In this document: positions 1-7,506 of the stretch, piece after piece
How positions within the stretch are numbered: the stretch's first letter is position 1
Layout: the number at the start of each line of letters is the position of its first letter
Assembly (NCBI GenBank): GCA_015478945.1
Contig: JABUQX010095587.1
Location: forward strand, 1-17,500
Length of the DNA stretch: 17,500 nt
Reading direction: 5' to 3'
Source of the DNA: Trachelipus rathkii
Taxonomy: Eukaryota; Arthropoda; Malacostraca; Isopoda; Trachelipodidae
The notes under the pieces: model-generated
The model's database searches: none
Told to the model about the DNA's origin: nothing
Seen by the model: the letters and a program-made list of their open reading frames with translations, nothing else
Translations under genes and position numbers: made by a program

Positions 1-39
1 CTGAACGAAGTACGGATCTTAAGATACCTTCTTTTTCTC

Positions 40-130
40 AGAAGTGCAGATCGGACCAGTGGTAGAGCCTCCTGTACATTGTCTAACGGCGCACGCTGTT
101 GTCGATGGTTCGAGTCACATGGCGCGAGTG
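40..130 (+). repeat. tRNA-derived SINE-like head (pol III A and B boxes)
   Basis: A tRNA-like promoter pair is visible: an A-box-like stretch AGTGGTAGAGCCT at 58-70 and a B box GGTTCGAGTCA at 107-117, about 40 bases apart, which is the usual spacing inside a tRNA. I could not close a convincing acceptor stem, and the sequence runs on without a terminator into an AT-rich body, so a decayed tRNA-derived SINE is more likely than a working tRNA gene. The A box is imperfect. It could also be a tRNA pseudogene. Confidence 0.45.
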
Positions 131-209
131 AAATTTTTCATCGTCTTATTATTGCAAATTTATCGCAACAAGTATCTTGTGCCCATGTCGGCGTGGCTTG
201 ACTTTGGTT

Positions 210-236
210 GGTTGCTCCTGTAACCCAGGAGCAACC
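210..236. repeat. Perfect 11-bp hairpin
   Basis: GGTTGCTCCTG (210-220) pairs with CAGGAGCAACC (226-236) around the 5-base loop TAACC. It lies between the SINE-like head and the remnant LINE, at what would be the 3' side of that minus-strand LINE. It may be part of that element's 3' end, but no function can be assigned. Confidence 0.5.
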
Positions 237-239
237 CAT

Positions 240-760
240 CAATGCCGTGTAGCCCCAGCAGAAGTTCTATATCTATACTTTATATCTGTACCTCTTATTT
301 CAGACCATAGTCTCACTACTATACATTAGCACAGGTAATAGCATACCGTCATGTAAGACCCTAGCACACTCAAGACTTATTTCCTTTGCATCCACTAAGG
401 ATTTAATTGCACCAACATCTTCCTTCCATTCACAACTTCATACTACATTCTGCATCATCCGTTCTCTCATCCATCATATGACCCGGTAACATTTGAACTC
501 AGACATTTGTCTCCAGCTGCTCACCATCTAACATAACTTTACACAGAAAACTATCCTCACTCAAAACCATAATCTTACTCTATTCTACGTTTACTTTCAA
601 CCCCTCCTTTACACACCTGCCGCCCTCTCTACTAACTTCTCAAAGCTATTTCAGATCTCGCCACACTCCAAACTAAATCATCCGCATATAATATAGGGGC
701 ACCCTCCACTCTCTTTCATCCTCCATCATTCTAAAACACCATCCCTTGCTACCTCACCCC
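240..760 (-). pseudogene. Degraded RTE-like LINE reverse transcriptase, C-terminal half
   Basis: Read on the minus strand, this stretch gives the RT catalytic signature LYADDLVW (YADD codons at 688-677). It then gives scattered LINE C-terminal motifs: LDGEQLE near 505-525, GTD/AEC-like residues near 440, and GAIKSLVDAKEISLECARVL at about 405-345, followed by a PVLMYSSETMV-like string. This order (YADD, LDGE-LE, AEC, IKSLV-A, LECARVLH, YSSET) is the pattern I know from RTE-like elements in crustaceans. Stops and frameshifts break it repeatedly, so it is long dead. Everything upstream of YADD is missing or replaced by (AT)n beyond 790. Confidence 0.65.
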
Positions 761-787
761 ACCTCTGATTCTTTTCATAACCCAATC

Positions 788-868
788 CATATATATATAT
801 ATATAAGAGTTTATATATATATATAAGAGAGCAGCATATATATATATATAGCAGAAAGATATATATAT

Positions 869-900
<32 letters not shown>
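788..900. repeat. Interrupted (AT)n microsatellite
   Basis: Several TA runs are separated by short non-repeat islands (for example AAGAGTT, AGAGAGCAGC and GCAGAAAG). The array separates the RTE-like remnant from the left outer arm of the palindrome. Confidence 0.95.
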
Positions 901-1044
901 AGGTAGTGACTGGACAGTTTGACCTGCTACCACCCTTTTCGATATGAAGTGAATAGAGTTATAGGTCTGAAAACTTGGAATATAATCTATGTATGGGGTA
1001 AGGACGAAACTGTAAAATTTCAAGTCTGTAGGATGTATATGGAG
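901..1044. other. Unassigned sequence outside the left palindrome arm
   Basis: This 144-bp stretch has no partner in the right flank: the two LINE copies stop matching at about 1045 and 10503. No open frame, tRNA or recognised element is seen. It may be a piece of another dispersed repeat or the target into which the left copy was joined. Confidence 0.5.
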
Positions 1045-2278
1045 GGGGGTTTCTGGTAGAATTTTTTCCTCACCATCTCCAGGTGGGTGAAGATAGGAAG
1101 GATGTCTCGTCATGTAGATGCTGGATGGGGTAGTTTTAGTGCATCCAGTGATATTTAAGGGCGGTGTTTTGTGTGATTTGCAATTTTTTAGTTAGATTTT
1201 GACAGTGTGGGGAACCATGCGAGAAGCATGGTTTATATTTGTTCTGAGGAGTTGTTTATAAGTGGTGGAAAGGGTGTGTTTTCTGTCACTAAAGTTGTGT
1301 TGGAAAAGGGTTCGGAGGGTGTTAGTTTCCGTTGGGTTGATGAGGTGATTTGGTTGTGGGGGAGAACGTCATGTGTGTGTCATAGGTAAGACCTAATATT
1401 TTTTAGGTTTTGTTTAGGGGGAGGGGATTGTTGTTCAGGAAAACTATTGGGTGGAGTGAAGATTGGTGGCGGTCGGTGGTTAGGAGGGTGATGGAGGATT
1501 TGAGGGGGGATGCGGTCATTCTGTTGGAGAGTAGCCAAGTTTCTAATTGTTGTAAGTATTCTTGGATATGTTGTGTGTCTAAATTTGTCTGGATGCTGGG
1601 AAATGAGACTGATATCATCTGCGTATGTGATAAGTTTGGTGGATTGGTGGTAGGGATTGGCAGGTCTGCTGTGAAAATGTTGAAGAGGAAAGGAGAGAGA
1701 ATGGCGCCCTGTAGGACTTCGTTTAATTTAATGGAGTGGGAGAGATTGTTTTTGTGGAGAACCTTAGCAAAACGGTTAGTGAGAAAATTAGAAAGCCATT
1801 TTTTGAATAAGATTAAATGTGGGGACAGTGTCAAAGGCTTTGTTGATGTCGATTGCTGTGAGAATGGATCTATGGGATGGGGATTGGTTGAAGCCATTGA
1901 TGATGTGTTGGGTGAGGGAGGTAAGGGCTGTAGTTGTGGAGTGGTTGCTTTTAAAGCCATGTTGGAAATCTGGGAGGGTGATGAGAGGGGAGATTTTGTT
2001 TAATATTAGTTTCTCCAGCAGTTTACTGATGGAGGAGAGGAGAGAAATTGGGCGGTAAGAGGAGGGGGAGTTGGGGTCTTTTTTAGGTTTGAGTTTTGGT
2101 AGTATGAATGCTTGTTTCCAGATTGAGGGTATATAGTTAAGTTGCCAGGATTTGTTGAAGATTTCAGTGATAAGGAGAAGTGCTTTTTCACCGAAGTGTT
2201 TTAGATGTAGGTTAGAGATTAAGTCTGGTCCTGTAGCTGGAGAATTTTTGATGGTTTTGATGGTTTCTGCTATCCTTT
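1045..2278 (-). pseudogene. Jockey-like LINE reverse transcriptase fragment, left copy
   Basis: The minus strand encodes a non-LTR reverse transcriptase in pieces. They include NSPATGPD near 2240, an FGEKALLLITEIFNKSW region near 2195-2150, YRPISLLSSISKLLEKL at about 2055-2005, HGF-SNHST near 1960-1935 and INKAFDTVP (motif A) near 1850. After a frame change, QGAILSPFLFN follows near 1700, and then an LETWLLSNRMT stretch. In the longest downstream frame the catalytic YADD codons are out of frame, and the usual PQG is changed to LQG, so this copy is dead. It lacks the 5' half of the element and the true 3' tail, stopping at 1045. It pairs with the copy at 9218-10503 in inverted orientation; most indels are not shared. 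Confidence 0.88.
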
Positions 2279-2433
2279 AAGGGGAGACTTCATAACTAGA
2301 CCCCCTACGTTTTGAAAGCAAAATCAAAATTTTCACAATTTTTTTTATTATCTAAATTAGTAGAAAAATTCCTCCTGAACATCATGGTGCAACAGAGGTC
2401 GAAGGAGGAATGAAGAAGGATGAAAGATGAATG
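2279..2433. other. Left-arm-specific junction sequence
   Basis: This stretch links the LINE arm to the inner arm on the left and has no clear partner on the right, where the LINE itself continues inward to about 9063. A shared CTCCCCTTA string next to the LINE suggests a deletion of about 34 bp at the LINE edge, followed by unrelated AT-rich sequence. No coding signal was seen. Confidence 0.6.
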
Positions 2434-2475
2434 AGGAAGGTGGAAGAAGAATGAAGAAGGAGAAGTAGAAGGTGA
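2399..2475. repeat. Purine-rich GAAGAAGRATGA-like tract
   Basis: Imperfect tandem repetition of a G/A-rich motif covers about 75 bases. The mirror tract at about 9026-9062 in the right arm is pyrimidine-rich and shorter. The inner arms start to match inside this tract (2434 and 9062), so a simple-sequence purine tract lies exactly at the inner-arm border. Confidence 0.8.
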
Positions 2476-2613
2476 CAGATGCACCGGTGTTGGCTCCGGT
2501 GCGGTGCCGAGTTATTGAATATTAGTGTAATGATACAATGTTGATGTCTTTATATATGTTATTGGGTCTGTAGATTTCGAAAATAATGGTTTCAGAACCA
2601 TCAAGAAATAAAA

Positions 2614-2636
2614 AATAAATAAATAAATAAATAAAA
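2614..2636. repeat. (AAAT)n microsatellite, left arm
   Basis: About five AAAT units, mirrored by a longer TTTA run in the right arm near 8855-8886. The length difference shows replication slippage after the arms formed. Confidence 0.9.
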
Positions 2637-2749
2637 TTTCTTATTCTTTTTATGTTTATAACTTACAAATTTACGTTTTTACATACCCTAAAGCAGTAAA
2701 TCACTAAATCAAACCACCATCCAGCCAGCATCCAACCTCCCTCCTGACC

Positions 2750-3010
2750 ATCTGTGAGATCTATTGATCTATTGATTAAGGTCAAATTTTGAGTATCATT
2801 TTGGATAAACATAACATAAAATCAAGTTCTTTATACAAACATCAACCAATATATGTTGACGTAACAAAGTTTTCGCACTAATAAAGCTTACTTAGTATCA
2901 TCTGAACTAAGAAAATAATGTACAACGACAAACCTAGCACATCTTAAGCAGGAATAAACGGTCAACGTTAACAAAGATCCACACTTAACATCAGTAATAC
3001 TATATTACAA
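2750..3010 (-). repeat. Private ~315-bp-family repeat unit (left arm, outermost copy)
   Basis: Reading the minus strand, this unit carries the family landmarks in order: GTTAAGTGTGGA, TTTATTC, GTCGTTGTACATTATTTTCT, a YYAGCTTTATTA-like string, ATATTGGTTG, TATAAAGAAC and GTTTATCC-AAATGATACTC. The same landmarks recur in the units at 4535-4962, 6395-6980 and 8501-8710. It lies just upstream of the ORF at 3172 and points away from it. I do not recognise the family. Confidence 0.8.
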
Positions 3011-3171
3011 GTGAAACCCATTAGGGGGAACATTACGCAATAGTTATAAGCAACGCCCATCCTTCTTGTTAGGGTTGTCGTTTAGGGTTAGCATTGTATA
3101 AACTGGTTTGTTACATCATCCTTCGTTATTGTGAGAGAGAGAGGATTACATTCTTCTTAAAAGAGCGACAA

Positions 3172-3969
3172 ATGAAGCTCTTCATCAGTTGCTTGTCTGA
3201 CTTTAAAACTATAAAAATGGTTTCTCTCGTGAATAATAAATTTGTAAACGATATTGTAACATGGAAGATATCGCATCCAAAAGTTTTTCTTAACTTAACT
3301 TTCCGTCGTAAGACAAATGGAGAACGTTACTTTGCATGTTCCGATTCATCTTACACCCATAACAGACCATTATTCCTATCCTGTGAAGAATTAAGTCGGG
3401 TGTTCGAAGAAGTTAATACTTGGATAAATGAAAAGTACATTTCTTCATCAGTGACAAATTCGTGGGGAGTTGCGATCAGTGGCGGCGAAGAATGTGACTC
3501 AAAAAGATTAACTCTTGTTTTTTCGCTACATAACAATATTGAATCCCTTGATTTACGTATGTGGTGGAGACCTAATTCAACGGGGATATTCCGCCCCACA
3601 GCCTTTGGTGTTTGTGTGAGTGGTAAAGAAAACATTACAGGCTTTATCAAGATGCATGAAGAAATATCAAAAAGGTTGATTGAAGTTGATTTACTGGACG
3701 AACTTATTAACCTCTCGCATGGTATACTCTATACGATGTACGATGAGCACAATGTGTTCGAATCACAGGAAACACCAGTTATCGAGGCGCTCAACCTTGA
3801 AAAATTCACCTTCCTTTATGAAAAAGAGATGAAATCACCTGGGTACAAAGAACAATCTTTGAAAATACCAGCAAGAGATATTTATACCTATATCACAACT
3901 GAAGGTCTTGGAAGTTTAGAACAATACATCGAATGCTCACATTGTATGTTAAATGTTAAACCTTCTTAA
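3172..3969 (+). CDS. Unrecognised protein, about 265 residues, left-arm copy (weak PC4-like pattern)
   Basis: I do not recognise this protein. The frame is open further upstream, but the first ATG in frame is at 3172 (MKLF). A 2-bp GA difference between the two arms, upstream at about 3131-3143, would shift the frame there, which supports a start at or below 3172. A second ATG at 3217 (MVSLV) has A at -3 and G at +4, a better initiation context, and would give 250 residues. No signal peptide or membrane span is seen. Two halves look alike: FLNLTFRRK followed by RPLFLSCEELSRVFEEV, and SLDLRMWWRP followed by RPTAFGV and FIKMHEEI. The second half resembles the PC4/p15 ssDNA-binding pattern (basic strand, W/Y-rich strand, P-x-x-G-V, acidic helix); this is inference only. 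The C-terminal third is mainly charged and helical-looking. No intron is evident. An ATTAAA-like signal follows the stop near 3984. A mirror copy lies at 7507-8304. Confidence 0.72.
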   Translation: MKLFISCLSDFKTIKMVSLVNNKFVNDIVTWKISHPKVFLNLTFRRKTNGERYFACSDSSYTHNRPLFLSCEELSRVFEEVNTWINEKYISSSVTNSWGVAISGGEECDSKRLTLVFSLHNNIESLDLRMWWRPNSTGIFRPTAFGVCVSGKENITGFIKMHEEISKRLIEVDLLDELINLSHGILYTMYDEHNVFESQETPVIEALNLEKFTFLYEKEMKSPGYKEQSLKIPARDIYTYITTEGLGSLEQYIECSHCMLNVKPS

Positions 3970-4114
3970 ACGAACTCAATCTTATTAAATATTTTTATAT
4001 AATTATACGATTGTAATTTTTTATTATATGTAGCTGATGTTTTAAAACATATCATGTAAGATGTATATTAAAAATTGTTTTTTTCTTATGATTGTTTCTT
4101 TTTCCTATGTTATT

Positions 4115-4149
4115 TATATATATATATATATAAGGTTATATATATATAG
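4115..4149. repeat. Short interrupted (TA)n, left arm
   Basis: (TA)9 followed by AGGT and a second short TA run. The corresponding place in the right arm is a much longer uninterrupted run at 7262-7366, and the next ~80 unique bases (4150-4230) are absent there. Confidence 0.92.
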
Positions 4150-4442
4150 GAAAGAAAGATTTGTTTAAACATGAAATCGTATCATATATTTGTATTTTCA
4201 TATCTATGACTTACGAACAATTCGTTTCACGTATGTATTTGTATTTCCTGTATCACTAGAGCTATCAGATACAATTCGAGAATTTGCTCAAACTCCTCCC
4301 TCTTTTCGAAACATTGTGCAATACCTATGATTCCTGTTTGGTTCATTTTCGAAACATTACGTAATACCATTGATTCTTGTTTTGTTAACAACGTTTCATA
4401 CTTGAACCATATCAGTTCAAAAGGGGTATATATTCTCGTTAG

Positions 4443-4443
<1 letters not shown>

Positions 4444-4524
<81 letters not shown>
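4444..4524. repeat. (CAA)27 trinucleotide array
   Basis: There are 27 uninterrupted CAA units. They could be read as polyglutamine in a short frame, but that frame has no other support: the same array in the mirror arm (22 units) lies in sequence that is noncoding on all frames except through the repeat itself. It is treated as a microsatellite. Confidence 0.95.
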
Positions 4525-4525
<1 letters not shown>

Positions 4526-4534
4526 AACAGTCCA

Positions 4535-4962
4535 AAAATAAGTTCTTTATATACCAACCAACGAATATATGCTAACGTAAATATTGTTTCATATTAATAA
4601 AGCTAACATAGCATCATGCGTGACTAAGAAAATAATGTACAACGACGAATCTATCACTTAATAAACAACTAACATTAACGTTCCATACTTAACAGCAGTA
4701 AAGTACCTAACACAGCGTACAAAACGTAACCTATTCACATTTTTTCAAGCATATCTCTAACATATCAATGTTAATTTTACATTAACAACTGATTTACGTA
4801 GCATTTAGAGTATCATTTCGGATAAACATAGCGCAAAATGAGTTCTTTATATACTAACCACCGAATATATGCTAACATAACAAGGTTTTCATATTAATAT
4901 AGCTAACATAGCGTCATATGAACTAAGATTCTAACGACAAACTATCGACAACGTAAGCGGTC
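4535..4962 (-). repeat. Two adjacent units of the private ~315-bp-family repeat (left arm)
   Basis: On the minus strand, two units follow one another, with landmarks TACATTATTTTCTTAG, TATATAAAGAAC, ATCCGAAATGATACTC, GTAAAATTAAC and ATAGGTTACGTTTTGTACGC. They mirror the tandem pair at 6395-6980, with small indels. The outer unit runs on directly from the CAA array; the inner unit loses similarity to its mirror partner at about 4962, which marks the end of the palindrome arm. Confidence 0.82.
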
Positions 4963-4967
4963 ATTAC

Positions 4968-5010
4968 CCTTCCGGAAGGAGGTAAGGCCTCAGCTCCTTC
5001 GGCTGAGGCC
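4968..5010. repeat. 12-bp palindrome and GC-rich hairpin in the palindrome loop
   Basis: CCTTCCGGAAGG (4968-4979) is a perfect palindrome. It is followed by GGCCTCAGC (4986-4994), which pairs with GCTGAGGCC (5002-5010) around a 7-base loop. Both are GC-rich against an AT-rich background and lie right at the inner edge of the left arm. A structured RNA, a protein site or a replication-related hairpin are all possible. Confidence 0.75.
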
Positions 5011-5062
5011 CAGAGCCTGCTTACACCCTCTTTCAAAACCCTCTCAAGATTCATACCTCAGG

Positions 5063-5470
5063 GGGCGCATCCTCCTGGGATTTCTCTCGGGAGGTGATGT
5101 GTTGCTTTAGATACTCCTGGTTAATGAAACCTGCTTATTCGTAAGTTAGGTACGTTATGTTAAATATTACTATGACAGGGTGAAATTAACACTGATTTGG
5201 TAGAGAACTGATGAGTTTTGTAAGATATTACTGTGTTACCTGACGATGATGTGTTAGGAAACGTGAGCCTAGGTTAAGTTTTTGTTGAGTGATGTCACCC
5301 GAGAATTTGCTAATGTCTACGTTTATTCATAGTTCAAATGATGTTATACTAGAGAAGTGTGACACTTTGATGAAGATAGTGTCAAATCATAGGTCGAGAT
5401 GCTGGTATCTTTGATAGATTGATCACTTTGTTAAGGGATTTTGTTAGATAATACGTCTTTACCTGTTACA
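5063..5470 (+). repeat. Direct repeat copy 1 in the palindrome loop (~400 bp)
   Basis: It is homologous to 5731-6140. Shared landmarks include CCTGGG-TTTCTCTCG, TTAGATACTC-TG-TTAATGAAA, TTATTCGTAAGTTAG, TAAATATTACTATGACA, GTGAGCCTAG, GTGACACTTTGATGAAGAT, GGTATCTTTGATAGATTG and GGATTTTGTTAGAT. The offset between copies is about 664-675. Parts of the unit (TAAATATTACTATG followed by CAATGTAAAATTAAC) also begin the ~315-bp units, so the two families are related. No open frame of note. Confidence 0.85.
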
Positions 5471-5471
5471 T

Positions 5472-5500
5472 AAGGCCTCAGCCCAAAGGGCTGTGCCCTT
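5472..5500. repeat. Imperfect GC-rich hairpin in the loop
   Basis: AAGGCCTCAGCCC pairs with GGGCTGTGCCCTT around AAA, with three mismatched positions. The sequence that follows (GCTTACACCCTCTT) is the same as after the hairpin at 4986-5010, so these are two diverged copies of one hairpin-bearing module about 487 bp apart. Confidence 0.7.
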
Positions 5501-5570
5501 ACCGCTTACACCCTCTTCAAGGTACCCCGAGAGGGGTCTTCGTGCATCTCTCTGGGGTGATCTCAAAATA

Positions 5571-5593
5571 GTGCTTACAGTGCTTACAGTGCT
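5571..5593. repeat. Short tandem repeat GTGCTTACA
   Basis: Two exact 9-bp units and a partial third (GTGCT) lie between the hairpin module and the next hairpin. It is a small slippage product with no function inferred. Confidence 0.85.
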
Positions 5594-5600
5594 ATCAAAT

Positions 5601-5617
5601 CGCCTCTGTATGAGGCG
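5601..5617. repeat. Small perfect hairpin
   Basis: CGCCTC (5601-5606) pairs with GAGGCG (5612-5617) around TGTAT. It is the third GC-rich stem in the palindrome loop. Confidence 0.65.
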
Positions 5618-5730
5618 CTGTTGCTTAATCTAACAGTTTTGAAATGATATTTTCTGAAAGGGGCGGAGTCTAAAATAGGGTAAGGATAAAAATATTTCAT
5701 GTTACCTCATGAAAGTGTTAGGTGTTACAA

Positions 5731-6140
5731 GGTGCACATCCCCCTGGGTTTTCTCTCGAGGGTATAAAAGCTTAGATACTCTTGATTAATGAAAACTGTT
5801 TATTCGTAAGTTAGTACGTTATGTTAAATATTACTATGACAATGTGAAAATAACACTGATTTGTTAGAGAAATGATGAGTTTTTTGTAAGATATTACTGT
5901 ATTAACTGACGATGAATGTGTTAGAAAACGTGAGCCTAGATTAAGTTTTTTGTTGTAATGTTAGGTTTGCTCCTAGAATTTTGCTAATGTCTATGCTTTA
6001 TTCATTGTTCAATTGATGTTATACTCAAAACGAGTGACACTTTGATGAAGATGGTGTTAATTCGTAGTTCCAAATGTTGGTATCTTTGATAGATTGGTCA
6101 CTTTGTTGAGGGATTTTGTTAGATGTGCTTTATCTGTTGC
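5731..6140 (+). repeat. Direct repeat copy 2 in the palindrome loop (~400 bp)
   Basis: This is the second copy of the unit at 5063-5470, with several substitutions and small indels. The opening GC-rich part is weaker here (CATCCCCCTGGGTTTTCTCTCGAGGG). It leads without a break into the TAAATATTACTATG unit at 6395, so 5063-6980 can be read as a ladder of diverged direct repeats. Confidence 0.85.
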
Positions 6141-6394
6141 TGATATGCGAGAAAGTGGGAACATATCGAGTATTGTATGACCTATTAGCTACCTTTATCT
6201 TTGATAAGTAGGGAATTTTCAGGATGTTAGCTGATTATTCTTCATACGCGAGATATGTTAAGTTTGCCTTTGTAATTATATTCTTAGTTGAGGTTAAGAT
6301 ATGTTAGCTTTATTGGATGCTAAAGCTTTGTTATGTTTACAATTATTCGTAGTGGTCTGTGTGATAATTGGACAAGATTATGATAAATCCATGT

Positions 6395-6980
6395 TAAATA
6401 TTACTATGTCAATGTAAAATTAACGTTAATATGTTAGAGATATGCTTGGAAAAAGTATGAATAGGTTACGTTTTGTATGCAATGTTAGTTACTTTACAGG
6501 TGTTAAGTGTGGAGCTTTGCTAATGTTAACACTTTATTCGTGCTTAAGTTGTGTTAGTTTGTCGTTGTACATTATTTTCTTAGTTCATATGACGCTATGT
6601 TAGCTATATTAATATGAAAACCTTGTTATGTTAGCATATATTCGGTGGTTAGTATATAAAGAACTCATTTTGCGCTATGTTTATCCGAAATGATACTCTA
6701 AATGCTACGTAAATCAGCTTATTGTTAATGTAAAATTAACATTGATATGTTAGAGATATGCTTGAAAAAATGTGAATAGGTTACGTTTTGTACGCTGTGT
6801 TAGGTACTTTACTGCTGTTAAGTATGGAACTTTGTTAATGTTAGTTGTTTATTCGTGATAGATTCGTCGTTGTACATTATTTTCTTAGTCCACATGATGC
6901 TATGTTAGCTTTATTAATATGAAAACAATGTTACGTTAGCATATATTCGTTGGTTGGTATATAAAGAACTTATTTTTGGA
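6395..6980 (+). repeat. Tandem pair of ~315-bp private repeat units (right arm)
   Basis: Two anchors give the period: AATGTAAAATTAAC at 6411 and 6727, and TGTTAAGT at 6501 and 6816, offsets of 316 and 315. Each unit carries TACATTATTTTCTTAG, a GCATATATTCG string and TATATAAAGAAC near its end. The second unit runs into the TTG array. The palindrome arm starts inside the first unit at about 6545, so the tandem array extends past the arm into the loop. Confidence 0.86.
6653..6660 (+). promoter_or_regulatory. TATA-like box in a repeat unit
   Basis: TATATAAA followed by GAAC occurs at the same place in each unit (also 6958-6965, and a shorter TATAAAG form in the unit ending near 8710; mirrored in the left arm). 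It would drive transcription outward, against the ORF in its arm. In AT-rich DNA such a match may be chance; its recurrence at a fixed unit position follows from repetition. Confidence 0.25.
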
Positions 6981-6985
6981 CTGTT

Positions 6986-6986
<1 letters not shown>

Positions 6987-7052
<66 letters not shown>
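6987..7052. repeat. (TTG)22 trinucleotide array
   Basis: Mirror of the CAA array at 4444-4524, five units shorter. The flanking sequences are the same in both arms, so the length change came after the arms formed. Confidence 0.95.
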
Positions 7053-7053
<1 letters not shown>

Positions 7054-7257
7054 CTAACGAGAATATATACCCCTTTTGAACTGATATGGTTCAAGTATGA
7101 AACGTTGTTAACAAAACAAGAATCAATGGTATTACGTAATGTTTCGAAAATGAACCAAACAGGAATCATAGGTATTGCACAATGTTTCGAAAAGAGGGAG
7201 GAGTTTGAGCAAATTCTCGAATTGTATCTGATAGCTCTAGTGATACAGGAAATACAA

Positions 7258-7371
<114 letters not shown>

Positions 7372-7506
7372 CATAGGAAAAAGAAACAATCATAAGAAAA
7401 AACAATTTTAATATACATCTTACATGATATGTTTTAAAACAGCTACATATAATAAAAAATTACAATCGTATAATTATATAAAAATATTTAATAAGATTGA
7501 GTTCGT

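Larger units (their letters stand above)
2434..4962. repeat. Inner palindrome arm, left copy
   Basis: This block of about 2.5 kb is repeated in reverse complement at 6545-9062. It contains, in order: a purine tract, an AAAT microsatellite, one unit of the private repeat, the ORF at 3172-3969, an (AT)n run, a CAA array and two more units of the private repeat. Long noncoding stretches match almost base for base (for example 2750-3010 with 8500-8745). The match fades at about 4962, after the landmark CGTCATATGAACTAAG. Confidence 0.92.

Noticed and set aside
40..130. Functional tRNA gene
   Set aside because: The B box is good, but a closed acceptor stem and a clean anticodon stem could not be drawn.
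1410..2003. Long plus-strand frame of 197 codons
   Set aside because: It is antisense to the LINE reverse transcriptase in the left arm, whose motifs lie on the minus strand.
3069..3091. Two TTAGGG-like strings that could suggest telomeric repeats
   Set aside because: Only two imperfect units separated by TTGTCGT; arthropod telomeres are usually TTAGG arrays, and no array is present.
3351..3650. 99-codon minus-strand frame, also present at 7826-8125
   Set aside because: It is antisense to the 265-residue gene; it is conserved only because that gene is.
4327..4527. Short frame ending in polyglutamine (27 Gln)
   Set aside because: It is made by the CAA microsatellite; the mirror arm has 22 units, and the rest of the frame lacks any motif. 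Cysteine and leucine versions appear in other frames of the same repeat.
5197..5212. CTGATGAG string, similar to a hammerhead ribozyme core
   Set aside because: The required GAAA core and flanking stems were not found nearby; the other copy of the repeat reads ATGATGAG.
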